Shown here: one piece after another, positions 12,963-27,678 of the stretch
Numbering within the stretch: the first letter of the stretch is position 1
Layout: every line of letters begins with the position of its first letter
From: Perognathus longimembris pacificus
Taxonomy: Eukaryota > Chordata > Mammalia > Rodentia > Heteromyidae
Direction: 5' to 3'
DNA length: 64,000 nt
Assembly: GCF_023159225.1 (NCBI RefSeq)
Contig: NC_063188.1
Location: forward strand, 32,051,626-32,115,625
Made by a program: the position numbers and the translations under genes
The notes under the pieces: model-generated
Told to the model about the DNA's origin: nothing
The model's input: only the letters and a program-made list of their open reading frames with translations
Database searches by the model: none

Positions 12963-14128
12963 TAAGATTAGTTTATTTACATAAATTCGTCCTACATGTA
13001 ACTTTTTATTAATAAGTCCCTATTGTAAACGGAGTCAAACCATAGTGAGTCAGATAATGTCCATTTATAACATGAATAATATTTTTATTAATTTCTTATC
13101 AGGAAAGCATTATTTCAAAATGAGATTTTTCTGTCCCCTCCCCTAACCTTGGAGAGGTATACTAAGTCACATTTCTAAGTTTTGAGAAAAATTTATTACT
13201 TTGTCTTTCTTTTGTGTAAATTCACTTTCTTCCTCATTCCTTTTTTCCCTTCTCCCCAAACTGGTAGAGTGCATTTTGTAACTTTTGATGAAAAGTAGGC
13301 TCTTCATTTAAAGGTCACCTCTGTTTCCTGAATCTCACTTGTTCTTTGCAAAACCATACAGAGTGAACACTTTCATTGTAAATGATATATAAACATGTTT
13401 GGCTTCATAGTGTTTCAAAGCACCTTTTCATTAGGCTTGCTTTATTTAACATCTTAGTGATTTTTTAAAAGTTCACAGGGGGTGATTAGATAATTCAGAT
13501 TTTCTAAATCTGTGTAGCAGCCATCAGTTAAAATAAATGTTATCAGATTGTTGTTCAGTGGCCTTTGTGAATAAATTGGCAGACTTGTTTTCCTGAAAGA
13601 CAAGATGTCTAAGTCTCCTACATGAATCAAAATTGGTACTAATTAGGCCTTTGGTAAGCTCTGCAAGAGCCAAAAACTCATCCATGGAGACCAAGCTAAA
13701 TTTCTAAGGTGACTAATTTACTGGGATCTTAGATCAGAGCAACACATGTATTTTGGTCAAGAGGACCTTTGCAGTTGTTTTCACAAAATAAGAAAAAAAT
13801 AACTCAGCTAGGGTGGATGATAGCATTTTTATAGTAGCATATGTTAAAAGGTTACTTGTGTTCAAGTGATGGGTTTGTAATCAATTATTACCCTTTTTTA
13901 TTTATGTTTTTAGTATTCTTGTGAAAATCTTCTCAAAGTATATACCTAAAGATAATTAAAATAATTTGTCATACAAAGTGGATAAAAACAGTCTAAAATG
14001 TAGTTTCTTGAAGGTATCTCGGTTCAGAAGAAAAAGATTTCAAGTTATTAAGATAAAAGTTATCTCTAGGTAGTGCTAGGATTACAGGTCATCTTTTATT
14101 TTCTCCATTATACTTTCTAAGGAGGAAG

Positions 14129-14170
14129 CATGTATGCATGCACACACATGCACAGGTGCGCATGCACACA
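14129..14170. repeat. Alternating CA/TG/GC tract
   Basis: A mixture of GCATGTATGCATGCACACAC and GTGCGCATGCACACA. Most of it alternates purine and pyrimidine, with self-complementary GCATGC cores. Confidence 0.8.
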
Positions 14171-17100
14171 TAGTAAGAATGTACAACTTACATAATTTTG
14201 CAGACAGAAAACAATTTATATGTGTAGTTGTTTATGGTTTACAAAAGTAAAAGTTACCTAGTCAAAAAAAGCAGAATTACAGCAACAGTTTAGACTATGA
14301 TTTGGTCAAATTCTAGATACCTGCAGAATTTTAGCCTTGCTTCTCAAATTGAAGGGCAAAGTGAAATATCCACAACTGTAAGGACTTGGTAGGAAGCTTT
14401 AGATACTGTACAGTCTAAATGACTGTTTCATAGTTTCAGGTTTGAAGAAGAGGATTGACTACGATCTAAACAAATCATTATCAGCCTCTAAAAATAAATG
14501 CTTACATTTTCTTGCCCAAAGAATTATTATTCAGAAGTATAGCATGGAGTAGGCCCAAGCTTGATCTCTTTTCCTCCTGTGTATTGAATTTGCTTTCTTT
14601 AAGTAGAGGAAGTCACTACTTTAACAAGGCTGAATTAGGCTGGGCCAAGTTCTGGAAGATAAGTGCAGGAGGTCAACATGCTGCATAGAGCCTTTTGTGG
14701 TTTTTAGAGCAGAAACACGTCCAATTTTTCCTACTAACAATGTTAGAGATACCAGACTCTGAGCCAGTCCCATGGACTCTCTGGTATGGTATTTTCTTTC
14801 CGTTTGTGGTGTCCTGAGCTGTTTTGTGAACACACAGGAGTGTCTTCAGTGATGCCAGCTTCAAAAGGTTAGGAGACATGCCAAATATCCTAGTTTCTCT
14901 CATTAGGAACGGAGTTCTTTCCTAAAGTTCAGAGAGACTAGCATATTGAGCCTGGCAGGTCCTTCTTATGTGAATAGCCAGTAACTGGCTGTTTGGTTAA
15001 TTACAAAACATGTTGTGCCAAATGATTTCTTCCAGAAAGACACATCAAACGACTTTTGATTCTTTGACCTCCTGATACTTTTTATGTTTTTCAAGATGAA
15101 TTCACTGAAAATGAATAGAGTTAACTATGGCCCTACTGTTACAGAGAAACCCAGAATTTGGTCCTGGAAATGGGAAAAGATGGGACTTACTGTGGCATTG
15201 GCTGAGACACAATTCCACTTAAGGAAAGAAATTGCTTCTTTTGGCCAGGATATGATCAGAAACAGATTTGGCTTTGAGGGTCACAACTGTGGAGGTAATT
15301 GCGGACCCAAATGGTCAAAGGTCTGCATGGAGCCTACTCAACTGCACCAGAGCACATTTTATACACATTTATTGCTTTTAGCCAGATGATTCTCCCCTCC
15401 CCCATGTTTTAACCTCTTCAGATTGTTAGCTTTATGATTAGTCTCACAAGTAAAAGTGAGACCCTTTTGTGGCGTTGCTAGCAGATTGCAGGACTAGCAC
15501 TTGCCTTATAGGCAAAGCAGGATATATTAAGCTTTGACTATGCAATTGTGATGAGCATAATATGGACTGTGTATTGTAATGGGGTAGAAGAGGGCACATT
15601 TTTAATGCTCTTGTGTTGAGAGTCACTGCATTAGGGAATAATAATTTTAAGTGAAGCCACATTTATAGCAAGAGGAAAGGTAGCAAAGATAAATGAAATC
15701 TGCAGACAGTCTCAGAGCTTCAGTAAGGCCATTATTTATAATCTCTTCTACCAAACCTTTTACTATGTAGCAAAATTGATTAATTTGCATGTATCTCTTT
15801 CCTGTGTGCCCATGTGCTCTCTGGTAGAGTAGTGAACAGATAGAGAAATGGACAAGAGAGGAAAGAGGAGGGGGCTCAGGCCTGAGGCCAGGTGGAATGG
15901 GGAAGCATAATCCTCCAAACTGGATAATCAAGCCCAGAATAATCAAGATATATTTAAGGGTCTTAACATTAATCTTGATATTTAATCATTCTGAAAAATG
16001 TAAAAAATAACCAAAAGATTGTATAATAGCATTAATAAAAAAGCACTTGCTATGGAATGGTTCCACAAAAATATGGCTTTCTTTTTAGCATGAAATAGGA
16101 ATCTATTGAACTGGTCTTAATATTCTCTCAGCACACATAGAGCTCTTAATTCCATATCCTCTTATCTATAAGTCCTACATTTAATTTACTACCATTTGAG
16201 TTGATTTATAGCTCTGCTTAGCAAAAGTACAGTCTTGATTAAAACAGTATTATTACAGCTGATGGACTTTGAAAGCTTTGTCCCCCCTAAGATCTAATAA
16301 TTTTGAAAATGACCTATGGACTCTCATAGGCTAGATTTGCAAGTCTCCAGGTTTTGATCACTTGGCTATACTTTAGTTAGGGGTAGGATTATGTAGGAGT
16401 ACGTTTGCTAACATAGTTTTTCTAGATCTGTCCATTTACCATTAAAAAATACAAAGCTGGTAGTGTTTTAGAGCAGACTTACTTCTAGGAATCCCAACTC
16501 CCTAGGTAGATAATTGCTTACCTAGTTGATAGCTGCAACTACACTTTTGCCTCTTGGGAAGCTGCTGGATGGACATCTCATCTGTCAAAGGGAGGATTCA
16601 GTTACTATGGATGATGTTACATTTTGGATTCTGTTTTGGTGCTCATTTAGTGCAGATGACTAGATTTGCAAAGCCAGTGATTTCCACAGTTTGACCAGAA
16701 TTGGTCCTTTTCTGCAGCATATAGCTACCATTTTCCACTCTCCTGGTTTGATTTTTACCATGTGATGGTTTTATGACAGTAGGGGTAAAGAAAATGCTGT
16801 TGCACAACAGGTGATAGAAAATAATTATGCTTTGATTCTTATAAGAATCATAGTATCATTCTGATTCTACTAGTTGGAAAAAAATGAATCATGCTAGTTT
16901 TGGTTTCATAAAGCCAACAACTGCTATACTTACAGGGGTTTTCAGTTACTCAGAATCAGGAGAACACAGAAAACCAAAGTTGTAAATGTATTCAATGGGA
17001 GAATTTTGATTTTTAAATCAAATTTGATGGAGGAGCCTTCTCATAATACAAAAGTAAAAGTGGCCATCTTATTTGTGATTAATTTTTTGTTTTGTTCAGT

Positions 17101-18773
17101 ATGTCCTTTGATTTTGATCTGACTTCATAAATAGCTTTATTGATATGTAATTCACAGACCATACAATTAGTCTTAGTCTCTCTTAATTGGTAAATTACTA
17201 GGCTTTAAAATCTCTGACATTTTGTTGAAGAACACAGAATATGCTCCTATGAAGAAAGGATTTACATGTCTAAATTACCCCTCCATTTGCCTAAATCATT
17301 TTTATTAATACCCATTGTTTGTCAGAGCTAGGATAGTTATTAGGGCTATCTAGTTCAACAAGGATAAAAAATCACTTAGGGAGTAGTTCTTTTTCCCAGC
17401 TATACTTACTGAAGCCTGAAACCTCCTGCAATTCTGACAACCTCTGTATCCCCTTCCCTACTTCCTACCAATACAGTCCTATTGATTTTGTCTGACATTC
17501 TCACCTCACTGATAGGGATACAGTCTTTTCATAGATTTTTGACTCGACATCTTAATAAACACTGAATTGCTTTCCAATTTTAACATGACAGATTTTTTTG
17601 ATAAATGGAGTTGAAGATTCAAAATTCACTTCAGTGAATGATGGAGCATAAATTGCTTCTACTGTGGATTTACCAAAAAAAATCAAATTATAAAAAAGTT
17701 TGATACTATCCAAGAAAATGTGAAATCATTCAAAGTAACTGATCAGGAAATCAGGAGACAGAAAGTATTGCTAATTTGTCATTACCTCCGTGCTTTGTCA
17801 ACCACTGGGGAGATGTCCTTTATTTTGCAAATGCTTGAGAGCTAAGCACTCAGACTTCTCAGCTCTCCATGGTCATTTCCCATAGTGTCTGAGAAATTTT
17901 GTTGAATTAAGCTTTTTAAACAGTTGCTATGGGTACATTTTTTAGCAAAAGAAAATTCATAAGAGTATTGATATTAAATAGAAGAATGATCACAGAGGTA
18001 TGCTCTAATACAAAACAGAGAGCACTCGGAAGATGTGACAGCTTCTAATGGATAGATATGTGAAGGTCCAAGGAAACAGTGAATTGGATTTCCCAGAGAA
18101 CCTTTTATTGTAGAAAAGTTTGGAAATTTTCAGGCTAAGGGCAAACACAGCAAGGTTTTTGTTTTTTTTTTTAAACAGGCAAGGCCTGTTTGAGGATCAG
18201 CGAGAGGCACAGACCTTCCCACAGAATTGGAGGTTGTACCTCACAGCAAGAGCTTTTAAGTGACCTGTTTTCTTCTTTTAGACTTTTATATCCATATCCA
18301 TACAAAGTATAAGGTCTGTGATTGCACTCACCTGTTCTGAAACAAATCCTCCACCCTTTGGGAATAATGTTCACCTGTTCTTATATCTGCCCTCCAGGAC
18401 CTTGTACTGGGACAGCCTGATACTCCACTTGGGACCTGTTGAGCTTAGGCAACCACAGATTTGAATGGAATAGAGTAGTTGTACTTTAGAAATTGTATTT
18501 TTATTACCATCTTGGCCAAGAAGTTAAGGATTTTAAATCTTTAGCCTTGTATGCTAGTCAGTGAGATATGAAGGGGAAAGGATGAGTTTCTTTTGAGTGT
18601 ACACTAAAGAAAAGCATGTTACTTTGAAAAAAATTGCCAAGATATTATCCACATTTCCTCAGAAGACTACCTTTTTAGAGATCATGGAAAATGTGTTTCA
18701 CATTTCTCAAAACAAACAGTGGTTTCTAGGCTAGGATAATAGAAAGACTGTAAAAATGCCCTATCCAAAAGTG

Positions 18774-18806
18774 ATTCATGCTCTTAAATTCATGCTCTTA
18801 AATTCA
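18774..18806. repeat. 14-bp tandem duplication
   Basis: ATTCATGCTCTTAA occurs twice in direct succession and begins a third time. It is a local slippage event inside an intron, with no evident function. Confidence 0.9.
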
Positions 18807-19235
18807 ATAGTAGTTTGACGTCAAACTGGTGGTTTTCCTTATTTTTTGTCAGTCTTATCTGATACTTTTTACTTGCCTACATACAAGTCAAAGTTTAAAT
18901 GGGGCTAGACACTTTGGGACAGACGGGAAAGCACAAGAAATTTTGGATGTAATCTGATGTGGTGAGTGGCCTACAAAACAAGATGGTTGCTTGCTTTCTC
19001 TTTGAAGTCAGTTGACTTTGTCTAGCTCCTTAATGTCTTGAGTCATAATCTGGGAGTTGGAACAGGATTCTTGCCACTAACTATGGCATAGCCCCATAAT
19101 TGATATTGGAGTTTTCTAACTACAATAGCATATCCCCACATGTTTTGGGCACATACAAGTCAGTATTTTTAGTCTCCATCGAACACCATAGTGGCTCACC
19201 AACCCAAAGCCAAAGCTTTGGAAAGAGAAAACTGA

Positions 19236-20900
<1,665 letters not shown>

Positions 20901-21089
20901 TAAAGCTAACCAGTATATTTCCAAGTGTATGCCTTACAACCCTTTTATATCTTTGGTCTCTCAAACTGTACTTACTTTCCTTTTATGAGACAGTGGAAAT
21001 GAAGGCAGGGCCATACTGAGGAAGGATATAGTGGGACATCTATGAGGCTATCCTTCCTATCTTTAGCTCTGTGTGATTACTCTGGCTTT

Positions 21090-21377
21090 TTTTATATACA
21101 TATATTTTTATTATCAAACTGAATTACAGAGAGGTTACAGTTTCATACATTAGGCATTGGATACATTTCTTACACTGTTTGTTACCTCGTCCCTCATTCC
21201 CCCCTCTCCCTTCCCCCTTTCTTTCCCCCCCCCCATGAGTTGTTCAGTTGTTCAGTTCATTTTCACCAAACAGTTTGTAAGTATTGCTTTTGTAGTTGTT
21301 TGTCTTTTTTTTTTTTACCCTGTGTCTCTCGATTTTGGTATTAGAACTAGGAAATTGGAAGGGAATACCAAAATCAA
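21090..21377 (-). mobile_element. 5'-truncated L1 3' UTR insertion, antisense, with 15-bp TSD
   Basis: A 288-bp insertion is flanked by perfect 15-bp direct repeats (GATTACTCTGGCTTT at 21075-21089 and 21378-21392). Read on the - strand it carries a G-rich polypurine tract (complement of 21194-21235) and ends in GAAACTGTAACCTCTCTGTA, then GTTTGATAATAAAAA. That terminus is shared with the L1 ends at 22.9 and 57.9 kb. The intact duplication marks it as a fairly recent insertion into the AMMECR1 intron. Confidence 0.85.
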
Positions 21378-22400
21378 GATTACTCTGGCTTTGTACCAAC
21401 CATCCCCCTGAGACTTCAGACTACCTTACTAGAGAAAGCACCAGAATTAGCTATTCTGCTAGCTTTTCCCATTGCCTAGCAGAACCCCAGGATTCTGATA
21501 AGCAGTGTTTGAATTTGAATTTAACCTTAGAATTTTGGCAGTGATCAAAGACCTACCATAAAAGCTTGTTGAGAAACACAATTGAGCTAAACTTGAATAC
21601 TAAATAAATTTCAGCATGGAATAATAGGGATTCTTACTTAAAAAGGAAAATATCAAACATTTTAGGAAAATAGTTGCTGTTTCCATTTATTTCAATTCTA
21701 GAGAACTGTATTGAATACCTCTAGTCTAAAAATGGACTATTCTCAGCTCTGAGTAGTTACAAATCTGAAAATTCCTCCATTTCTGCTCTCCTTGAATCTA
21801 TAGTTAGGGAGAATAGAAGGGCATGCACAAAAATAACTACTACTATAAGGCAGAATATGATGGATGATATGAGATTGTAAAGCCAACAAAGGGGAATTCC
21901 AGGAAGGAGTAGAGGAGTAACAAGATTTCAAAGAGGAGGTGGATTGAGAGCTGGGCCTGAAGAGTGGGTAGAATATCTGACAGGCAGAAGGCAAGGGAGG
22001 AAAAGGGATTTCCCAAAGATGTTCAATCAAAGCATGTAGGTGGCAAAATACAAAGCACATCTTAAGCAATGTGAAATAATCCTACTGGGCTAGTCTTCAA
22101 TGCACATATATAAAATAGAGTATTTGGGGAAATTATGCCTGAGATGCTAAGTTGGAACTGATAGTCCAGACTAGGCATTTGGTAGCAGCTGTAGAGTTTT
22201 AAACCAGATACATTTGGGCAAGTGTATGATTGAAACTAGAAACAGGAAAATTAGCTAAGAAACACAGCTATCATGGAAGTATCTGTGACAGCAATTCAGA
22301 TGAGGTGCAGTGGGGGCCAGTCAGATGGGAAGAAAGACTGGGGCAGGTATTATGGAAGAAGTGGAAGGACTTGGTTATCATTTAAAAATAAGGAAATCAA

Positions 22401-22617
22401 GGTCCTGGGAATATGGCCTAGTGGCAAGAGTGCTTGACTTGTATACATGAGGCCCTGGGTTCAATTCTGAGCACCACATATATAGAAAATGGCCAGAAGT
22501 GACGCTGTAGCTCAAGTGGCAGAGTGCTAGCCTTGAGCAGAAAGAAGCCAGGGACAGTGCTCAGGCCCTGAGTCCAAGGCCCAGGACTGCCCCCCCCCAA
22601 AAAAAACCCCAAACAAA
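22401..22617 (+). repeat. ID-like dimeric SINE
   Basis: Head with A box TGGCCTAGTGGCAAG and B box GGTTCAATTC, then the second module GCTCAAGTGGCAGAGTGCTA, the terminal CCAGGACTG and a C/A-rich tail. Confidence 0.9.
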
Positions 22618-22910
22618 CAGTAAATCTTTGTCATATATAGCATAGAAAACAATCATATTGTTTAAAGAAGAGTTACATAGGCTTTCCAACTTTATATTGA
22701 CAAGAGAGATTATGAAAATTTCAGAGGTAGAACTAGACACTGTAAAACAATGTGACAATAAAATACAATAGCTTTGATACTAAAAAGCTACTAAAGAAAA
22801 GAAATAAGGAAGTCAAGGTTTTCAGTAGATAAAAGAGACCAAGGTTTTCCCTTGAAGGAACATAGGGATGACAAGAATAAACTTAGACTTAGGTTTCAGT
22901 TCTAAATAGT

Positions 22911-22999
22911 ACAAGAAATATACCCAAGGCCTAACGTATGAAACTGTAGCCTCTCTGTACATCACTTTGACAATAAATAAGAAAAAAAAAGAAAAAAAT
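22911..22999 (+). mobile_element. Short L1 3' terminus
   Basis: Contains CTAACGTATGAAACTGTAGC, then TGTACATCACTTTGACAATA and an A-rich tail. It is the same terminus as at 57.9 kb and, reversed, at 21.1 kb. The left edge is uncertain and I found no clear target-site duplication. Confidence 0.7.
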
Positions 23000-23132
23000 A
23001 TTCCTAGGAATGTCTAGTAGATCACTGAAAATGGGGAGGTGCACAGCTTATGACAGAGATGGTACCTTTGGTTCATCTTCGGAGAGGCAGAAGGAGATCT
23101 GAGATGGCTAAGAAGCCATCTGAGAGGCATGA

Positions 23133-23229
23133 AAGAACACATAGAACTAGAGAGATTCAAAACCAGAGTAGTGAGTGCTATCATCATGGAAGAAGAACCC
23201 ATGGAACTAGAGAGATTCAAAACCAGAGT
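23133..23229 (+). repeat. Imperfect direct repeat, 60-bp offset
   Basis: About 37 bp containing GAACTAGAGAGATTCAAAAC and CAGAGT occurs at 23133-23169 and again exactly 60 bp later with few differences. The spacer between the copies is not repeated. It looks like a local duplication. Confidence 0.8.
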
Positions 23230-23396
23230 CATGGAAAAAGCCAGACCTAATCAAGCTGCCTTCCAACAGCTATCTATGGAAGAGTAGTAGCAGGAGCACT
23301 TGGCCAGAAAGTAGTGTGATAAGGGCATACTTTCAATTAGAAGAAAGCTAGACTTCAGGTAAAGAGAAGGTTTTGGAGCTAGCATTAAGAACAGTC

Positions 23397-23633
23397 TTTT
23401 TTCTTTTTCTTTTTCTTTTTTTTTTTTTTTTTTTTTTTTTTGGCCAGTCCTGGCGCTTGGACTCAGGGCCTGAGCACTGTCCCTGGCTTCTGTTTTTGCT
23501 CAAGGATAGCACTCTGCCAGTTGAGCCACAGCATCACTTCTGGCCATTTTCTATATATGTGGTGCTGGGGAATCGAACCCAGGGATTCATGTATACGAGG
23601 CAAGCACTTGCCACTAGGCCATATTCTCAGCCC
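23397..23633 (-). repeat. ID-like dimeric SINE, antisense, with TSD
   Basis: Begins with a long T tract (its poly-A tail) and ends at the reversed head. Perfect 11-bp direct repeats TAAGAACAGTC flank it at 23386-23396 and 23634-23644, giving exact insertion boundaries. Confidence 0.95.
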
Positions 23634-23960
23634 TAAGAACAGTCATTTCTTAATAGTAAAATCCAAGTTTATGTGTGGAAAGGAAGGAATGATAAATGTG
23701 GGGAAGATGGAAGATCTGTGAAGCAAATACTCAAGTGAATGAGATGCAGATAGGATGTTCTTTTCCTTCCTGTTAGAAAACCAGGGCTAAAGGACTATTA
23801 AATTTTCTAGAACGTTTAAAGAAGGAGTGGAAAGAATCCTGGAGTTTAAATTCCTGTGCAGTGATCTCAGCCTTCATACTAACTAGAAATAACTGCTTCT
23901 CTCTATGCCTTTTGTTTCCTGTTTATCACATATTTCTTGTGTTAACTTTCTCTTCCCTGA

Positions 23961-24086
<126 letters not shown>

Positions 24087-24198
24087 CACTGAGCCGCACA
24101 ACCAGTCATTGGGCCTCTCTGCAGACCTCTTTCCAGGAGACCCTACACCTTCTTGGTCTAGCTATCTCTTTTACTGTACCATTTTATGATGATAGTTT

Positions 24199-24251
24199 CC
24201 GTTACCATGGTGAAGCTTTGACATCGTCATTTAAGATCATCATGGTAACGG
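24199..24251 (+). ncRNA. Predicted stable RNA hairpin in the AMMECR1 3' UTR
   Basis: The arm CCGTTACCATGGTGA (24199-24213) pairs along all 15 positions with TCATCATGGTAACGG (24237-24251), with one G-U pair. Inside the 23-nt loop, CTT (24216-24218) can pair with AAG (24233-24235), and TGAC (24219-24222) with GTCA (24226-24229), leaving an ATC loop. The size is near that of a short microRNA precursor but I recognise no known microRNA. As DNA, both arms resemble half of the RFX X-box (GTTRCCATGGYAAC). Function is unknown. Confidence 0.45.
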
Positions 24252-25522
24252 GTAGGAAAGTGACATTTGTTAAGAAGATCTTGTTTTCTTATTTTTAAGC
24301 ATTGATTTTTTTGCAGCATCATGTATACCTTTTGGGATTTTGTTTTCTTACAACGTCAGATAGAATTTTACTTTGCTATCTCAAATAGGTTTCTGTCTTT
24401 ATTGCCTTTCATCCTTTACTTTTTCTTCCTTCCCACCCTCTTTTGACTGTGGATGGAAGAAAGTGCAGTTTTTAAAGGTCTTGTTTAGATTTGTCTTTAG
24501 TAAGTTTTCCTCAGTAAGAGAGTTATTTTTTGATGGATGGGTTCGGGAGTAATTCATATCAAATTCAGGTATTTGTATATTACTCTTGAATTTGCCTAAA
24601 ATTCCCTTTGCTATTACAGCTTTATATTTAGGTCATCATTCCTTGAGAATATATTTTTCCTGTGGTTAAAATATATGAACGTTATTCCTAATAACAAACA
24701 TTTAAAGATACATGATAGGGCTTGTCACAGAGAATAAGAACCCTTTATGCCTACTATGGAAGACTGCCTCATCCCTTTATAGAATCAGTTCACAAACTAA
24801 ATCACTATTTTAAGAAAGTACCTTTCAACTACCTTTCAAATATGCTACAGAAATCATTTTGAAGAGCAGCAAATATTAGGAAGAAAACAGATGCAGAACT
24901 TAGTGCCTTTGTGAAGACTATAATTAAAACTAAGAGGGGTTCAAAAAAGGCAATGTAGAGAAATATTCTTGTAAAATTTATTGTTTCTATGTGGGAAACA
25001 AGAGATTAGACAAATTCCTTACTCTTGATGTATTTTTTTAGCTGAAAAAGTTATTTTGAGCAAATAACCAAAAGACATTTGTCTATTTTCTATTAAGTTA
25101 ATTTGTTAGGTTTAGGTTTCAGGAAGTCACAATTGGCCAGAGACAGTTGTTGCTACCATCTAAATATATGGTAAAGATAATCTAGTGAAACAAAGGTTCA
25201 TACATGCCATAATTTCAAATATGTTTGCTTGCCATGGAGACAATATCAGAGTTTCAGAGATCTGGTCAAATAGTTTGATTCTCTTTCTGCACTGCATACT
25301 TTGGATAGAAACACATTTACTTTGGTAAGCTGTTCTATCATATATGTAAAGATGGAGTTGGCATTCAGTTATGCTCTAGGTTAGAACCTAGCTCATATGT
25401 GGGACTAGTCTTCCCATGATGAGTAAAAGGAGAAATTAGTGATTTCAACAGAAGGTCTGTATTTGTATCCCCAGGAAAAATCCTAAGATAAATTTGGAGA
25501 AAGATGACCTTGACTTTATGGT

Positions 25523-25555
25523 AATATATATATATATATACACATATATATATAA
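25523..25555. repeat. TA microsatellite
   Basis: ATATAT repeats with a central CACA interruption, inside the AMMECR1 3' UTR. Confidence 0.9.
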
Positions 25556-26331
25556 TAGAAAGAGATAGAGACAGATAGATATATATTTGGGGGAAATACA
25601 TAATTTTTCAAACAAGAAATTGGTGTATCAAATGATAAAAAGTATGCTGCAGAATATATGTTCTAAAACTGTAAGAAATGTCTCTGAATATTGAAATGAT
25701 ATAGCTTACACATTTAGTTGTTGTGACAAGTGAAAGACTGCTAATTCATAATTCAAACCCCTTTTTCTAGTTGATGAGCTAGTCGGCTGAATCCCTTCTG
25801 CTTGCCACTGGGCAGAACACAATACTTTAGCGTGTGATGAGAGTTCTTAGAAGTTTGATGGTGTTATTTCATCCACAGCATCCATCATTGAAACAACCAT
25901 TTTCAGTTGAGATGCCTTAATTAAGAAGCCAATTGTTAGATAGCCTGAAATGCAGTCTAGGTAGCCAGTTTCACTGAAAAGAAATGAGTCAAAAAAATGT
26001 AAGCCTTAGACTTTAAAAGAAAGGAATTCAGAATGTAGTCATTTCTGTTTGGGAGCATTTTGGAATAGATTCATCTTTCAGTATACAAACAAGAGGCTAC
26101 CTGATAGAAACTTTTTTGCCCTTATAGGGAAACTGAGCACAAGCTGAATGATACTGTTTGCTGCAAAAAAAAAAGGTAAATGAAACAAACTTAAGAGAAA
26201 CAAAATAGACCTAGACCAATATTGTGAAATCCATCTTAACTATCATCTCATCAGTTCAGCAGGCTCCTCATCCTGGGTGAGCTTATGGTTAGAAGTTTTT
26301 GTGTGTGTTTTTTTTTAAAGAAACGATCTAT

Positions 26332-26393
26332 CACACACATATATGTGTGTATGTGTACATATTACTTACACATACATACACACATATGTGTGT
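26332..26393 (+). repeat. CA/TG inverted repeat in the 3' UTR
   Basis: ATATGTGTGTATGTGTA on the left is complementary, with a small bulge, to TACACATACATACACACATA on the right, across a short ATTACT centre. The RNA would form a long imperfect hairpin. It probably derives from a microsatellite. Confidence 0.75.
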
Positions 26394-27672
26394 ATTTATG
26401 TATTTAACGGTGCTAATCAATCTTGAGCAGGTCACGTGACTGGTCATGCGGACTCTAAAATCATATCAGATTTTTTTAAATTCTTGATATATGCAGATGT
26501 TATACAGATTTTCATACCAGTGTAATAATGTTATACTGAAGATATAACCATCCTGCAGGCTTCAAAGGACGAGGTCAGCAATATTTCCCACCTTGGCTTG
26601 GGGGGAAAAAAGGATAGTTTTGTCTCCTTTTGTATTCGAGTTGATGCACAATGCATTTTGTTTGTGTGTCTAAGTAGCTGTTGACTAAAAGACTTTGTAG
26701 TGTAAAGGGTGTTATACAAACTGTAATGGTGTGCTTCAAACAAATGCTAGACCCTTTTACCTTTCACCTTTGTTGTATATTACAAAGCTGTTAAATATGT
26801 GGTTTGACTTAACTTTGAACATGTGGAACTACGTAGCATGTGTCTTTAACTTGGACAAACATTCTAATTGCACAGGTTGTGTTCTAGCCAGTTGTGGTTT
26901 ATTCGTTGAGAAACACAAATGTGAATTGCACTCTTACTCACCGGAATATCGTATAAGTTCAGTGATCTTTAAACAGCTCAGAAGTAATACTTGAACTTCA
27001 TATTGAGTAGCACAAAGTTTACATAGCCCTTTGTAAATGTTAACTAGTTACACTTAAGTTTTCTGTTTTCCAATGTAACTGGGTATTTTTTCCTCTTGGA
27101 AAATAGTATGTGTTTTTGGTATATAGCAAAAGGCTTCCATTTCTGGAAGGGTTTTGTTGTTCTTAAAGTCAGCCAGGTACCAGATTTTAAAGGAACAATT
27201 GTCCCCCTCCCCAACCCCTCAAGTGGCCTTCTGATTGCGCTGAGAACGTGCTACCACCCTCTCTAGTCTCCCCTACCTTGAGAGGTCAGTGAAATTGATA
27301 GAGGAAGTACAAAGCTTGCTCTCTTCCCTCACTCCACTTAAAGCCGTTGTGAAGTTTTCAGTCCAGTGCATACGGTCCCAATGCCCAGCACACCAGAAGT
27401 TTGTATACTGGCCTCTTGTCTTCAAATGTGCAGGAAATTTGAAACTGTCATCTGGAATAGGTTCCATCTCTTTTGTGTGTTAGATCAAACCAAAGAAGCC
27501 CCCAGCCATGCCCAAATGCTGCTCCAAAAGCCTGCCTTCCAGTCCTTACAAAAAACCTTGCAGGATTACATGTGTTCACTTTTTTATTTTTGTACAGTTT
27601 CTAAGTGATTTTTGCTAGTGATGTTAAATTGAATTAAGTTTATTTGAGGGGCGTGAATACCTCCTCCATTTA

Positions 27673-27678
27673 AATAAA
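27673..27678 (+). terminator. AMMECR1: Possible proximal AATAAA poly(A) signal
   Basis: AATAAA followed by a U-rich stretch (CCTTTTATTTTTTAAAAG) 15-30 nt downstream. Confidence 0.4.

Noticed and set aside
15084..15389. 101-codon open frame in the large AMMECR1 intron
   Set aside because: No similarity recognised, no flanking splice sites that would join the AMMECR1 frame, and ordinary AT-rich context.
17137..17170. Possible small antisense L1 fragment (TTATTGATATGTAATTCACA)
   Set aside because: The match is only about 30 bp, too short to support.
23040..23260. Direct repeats that might suggest a repeat array or CRISPR
   Set aside because: Only two imperfect copies exist, in a mammalian intron; there is no array.
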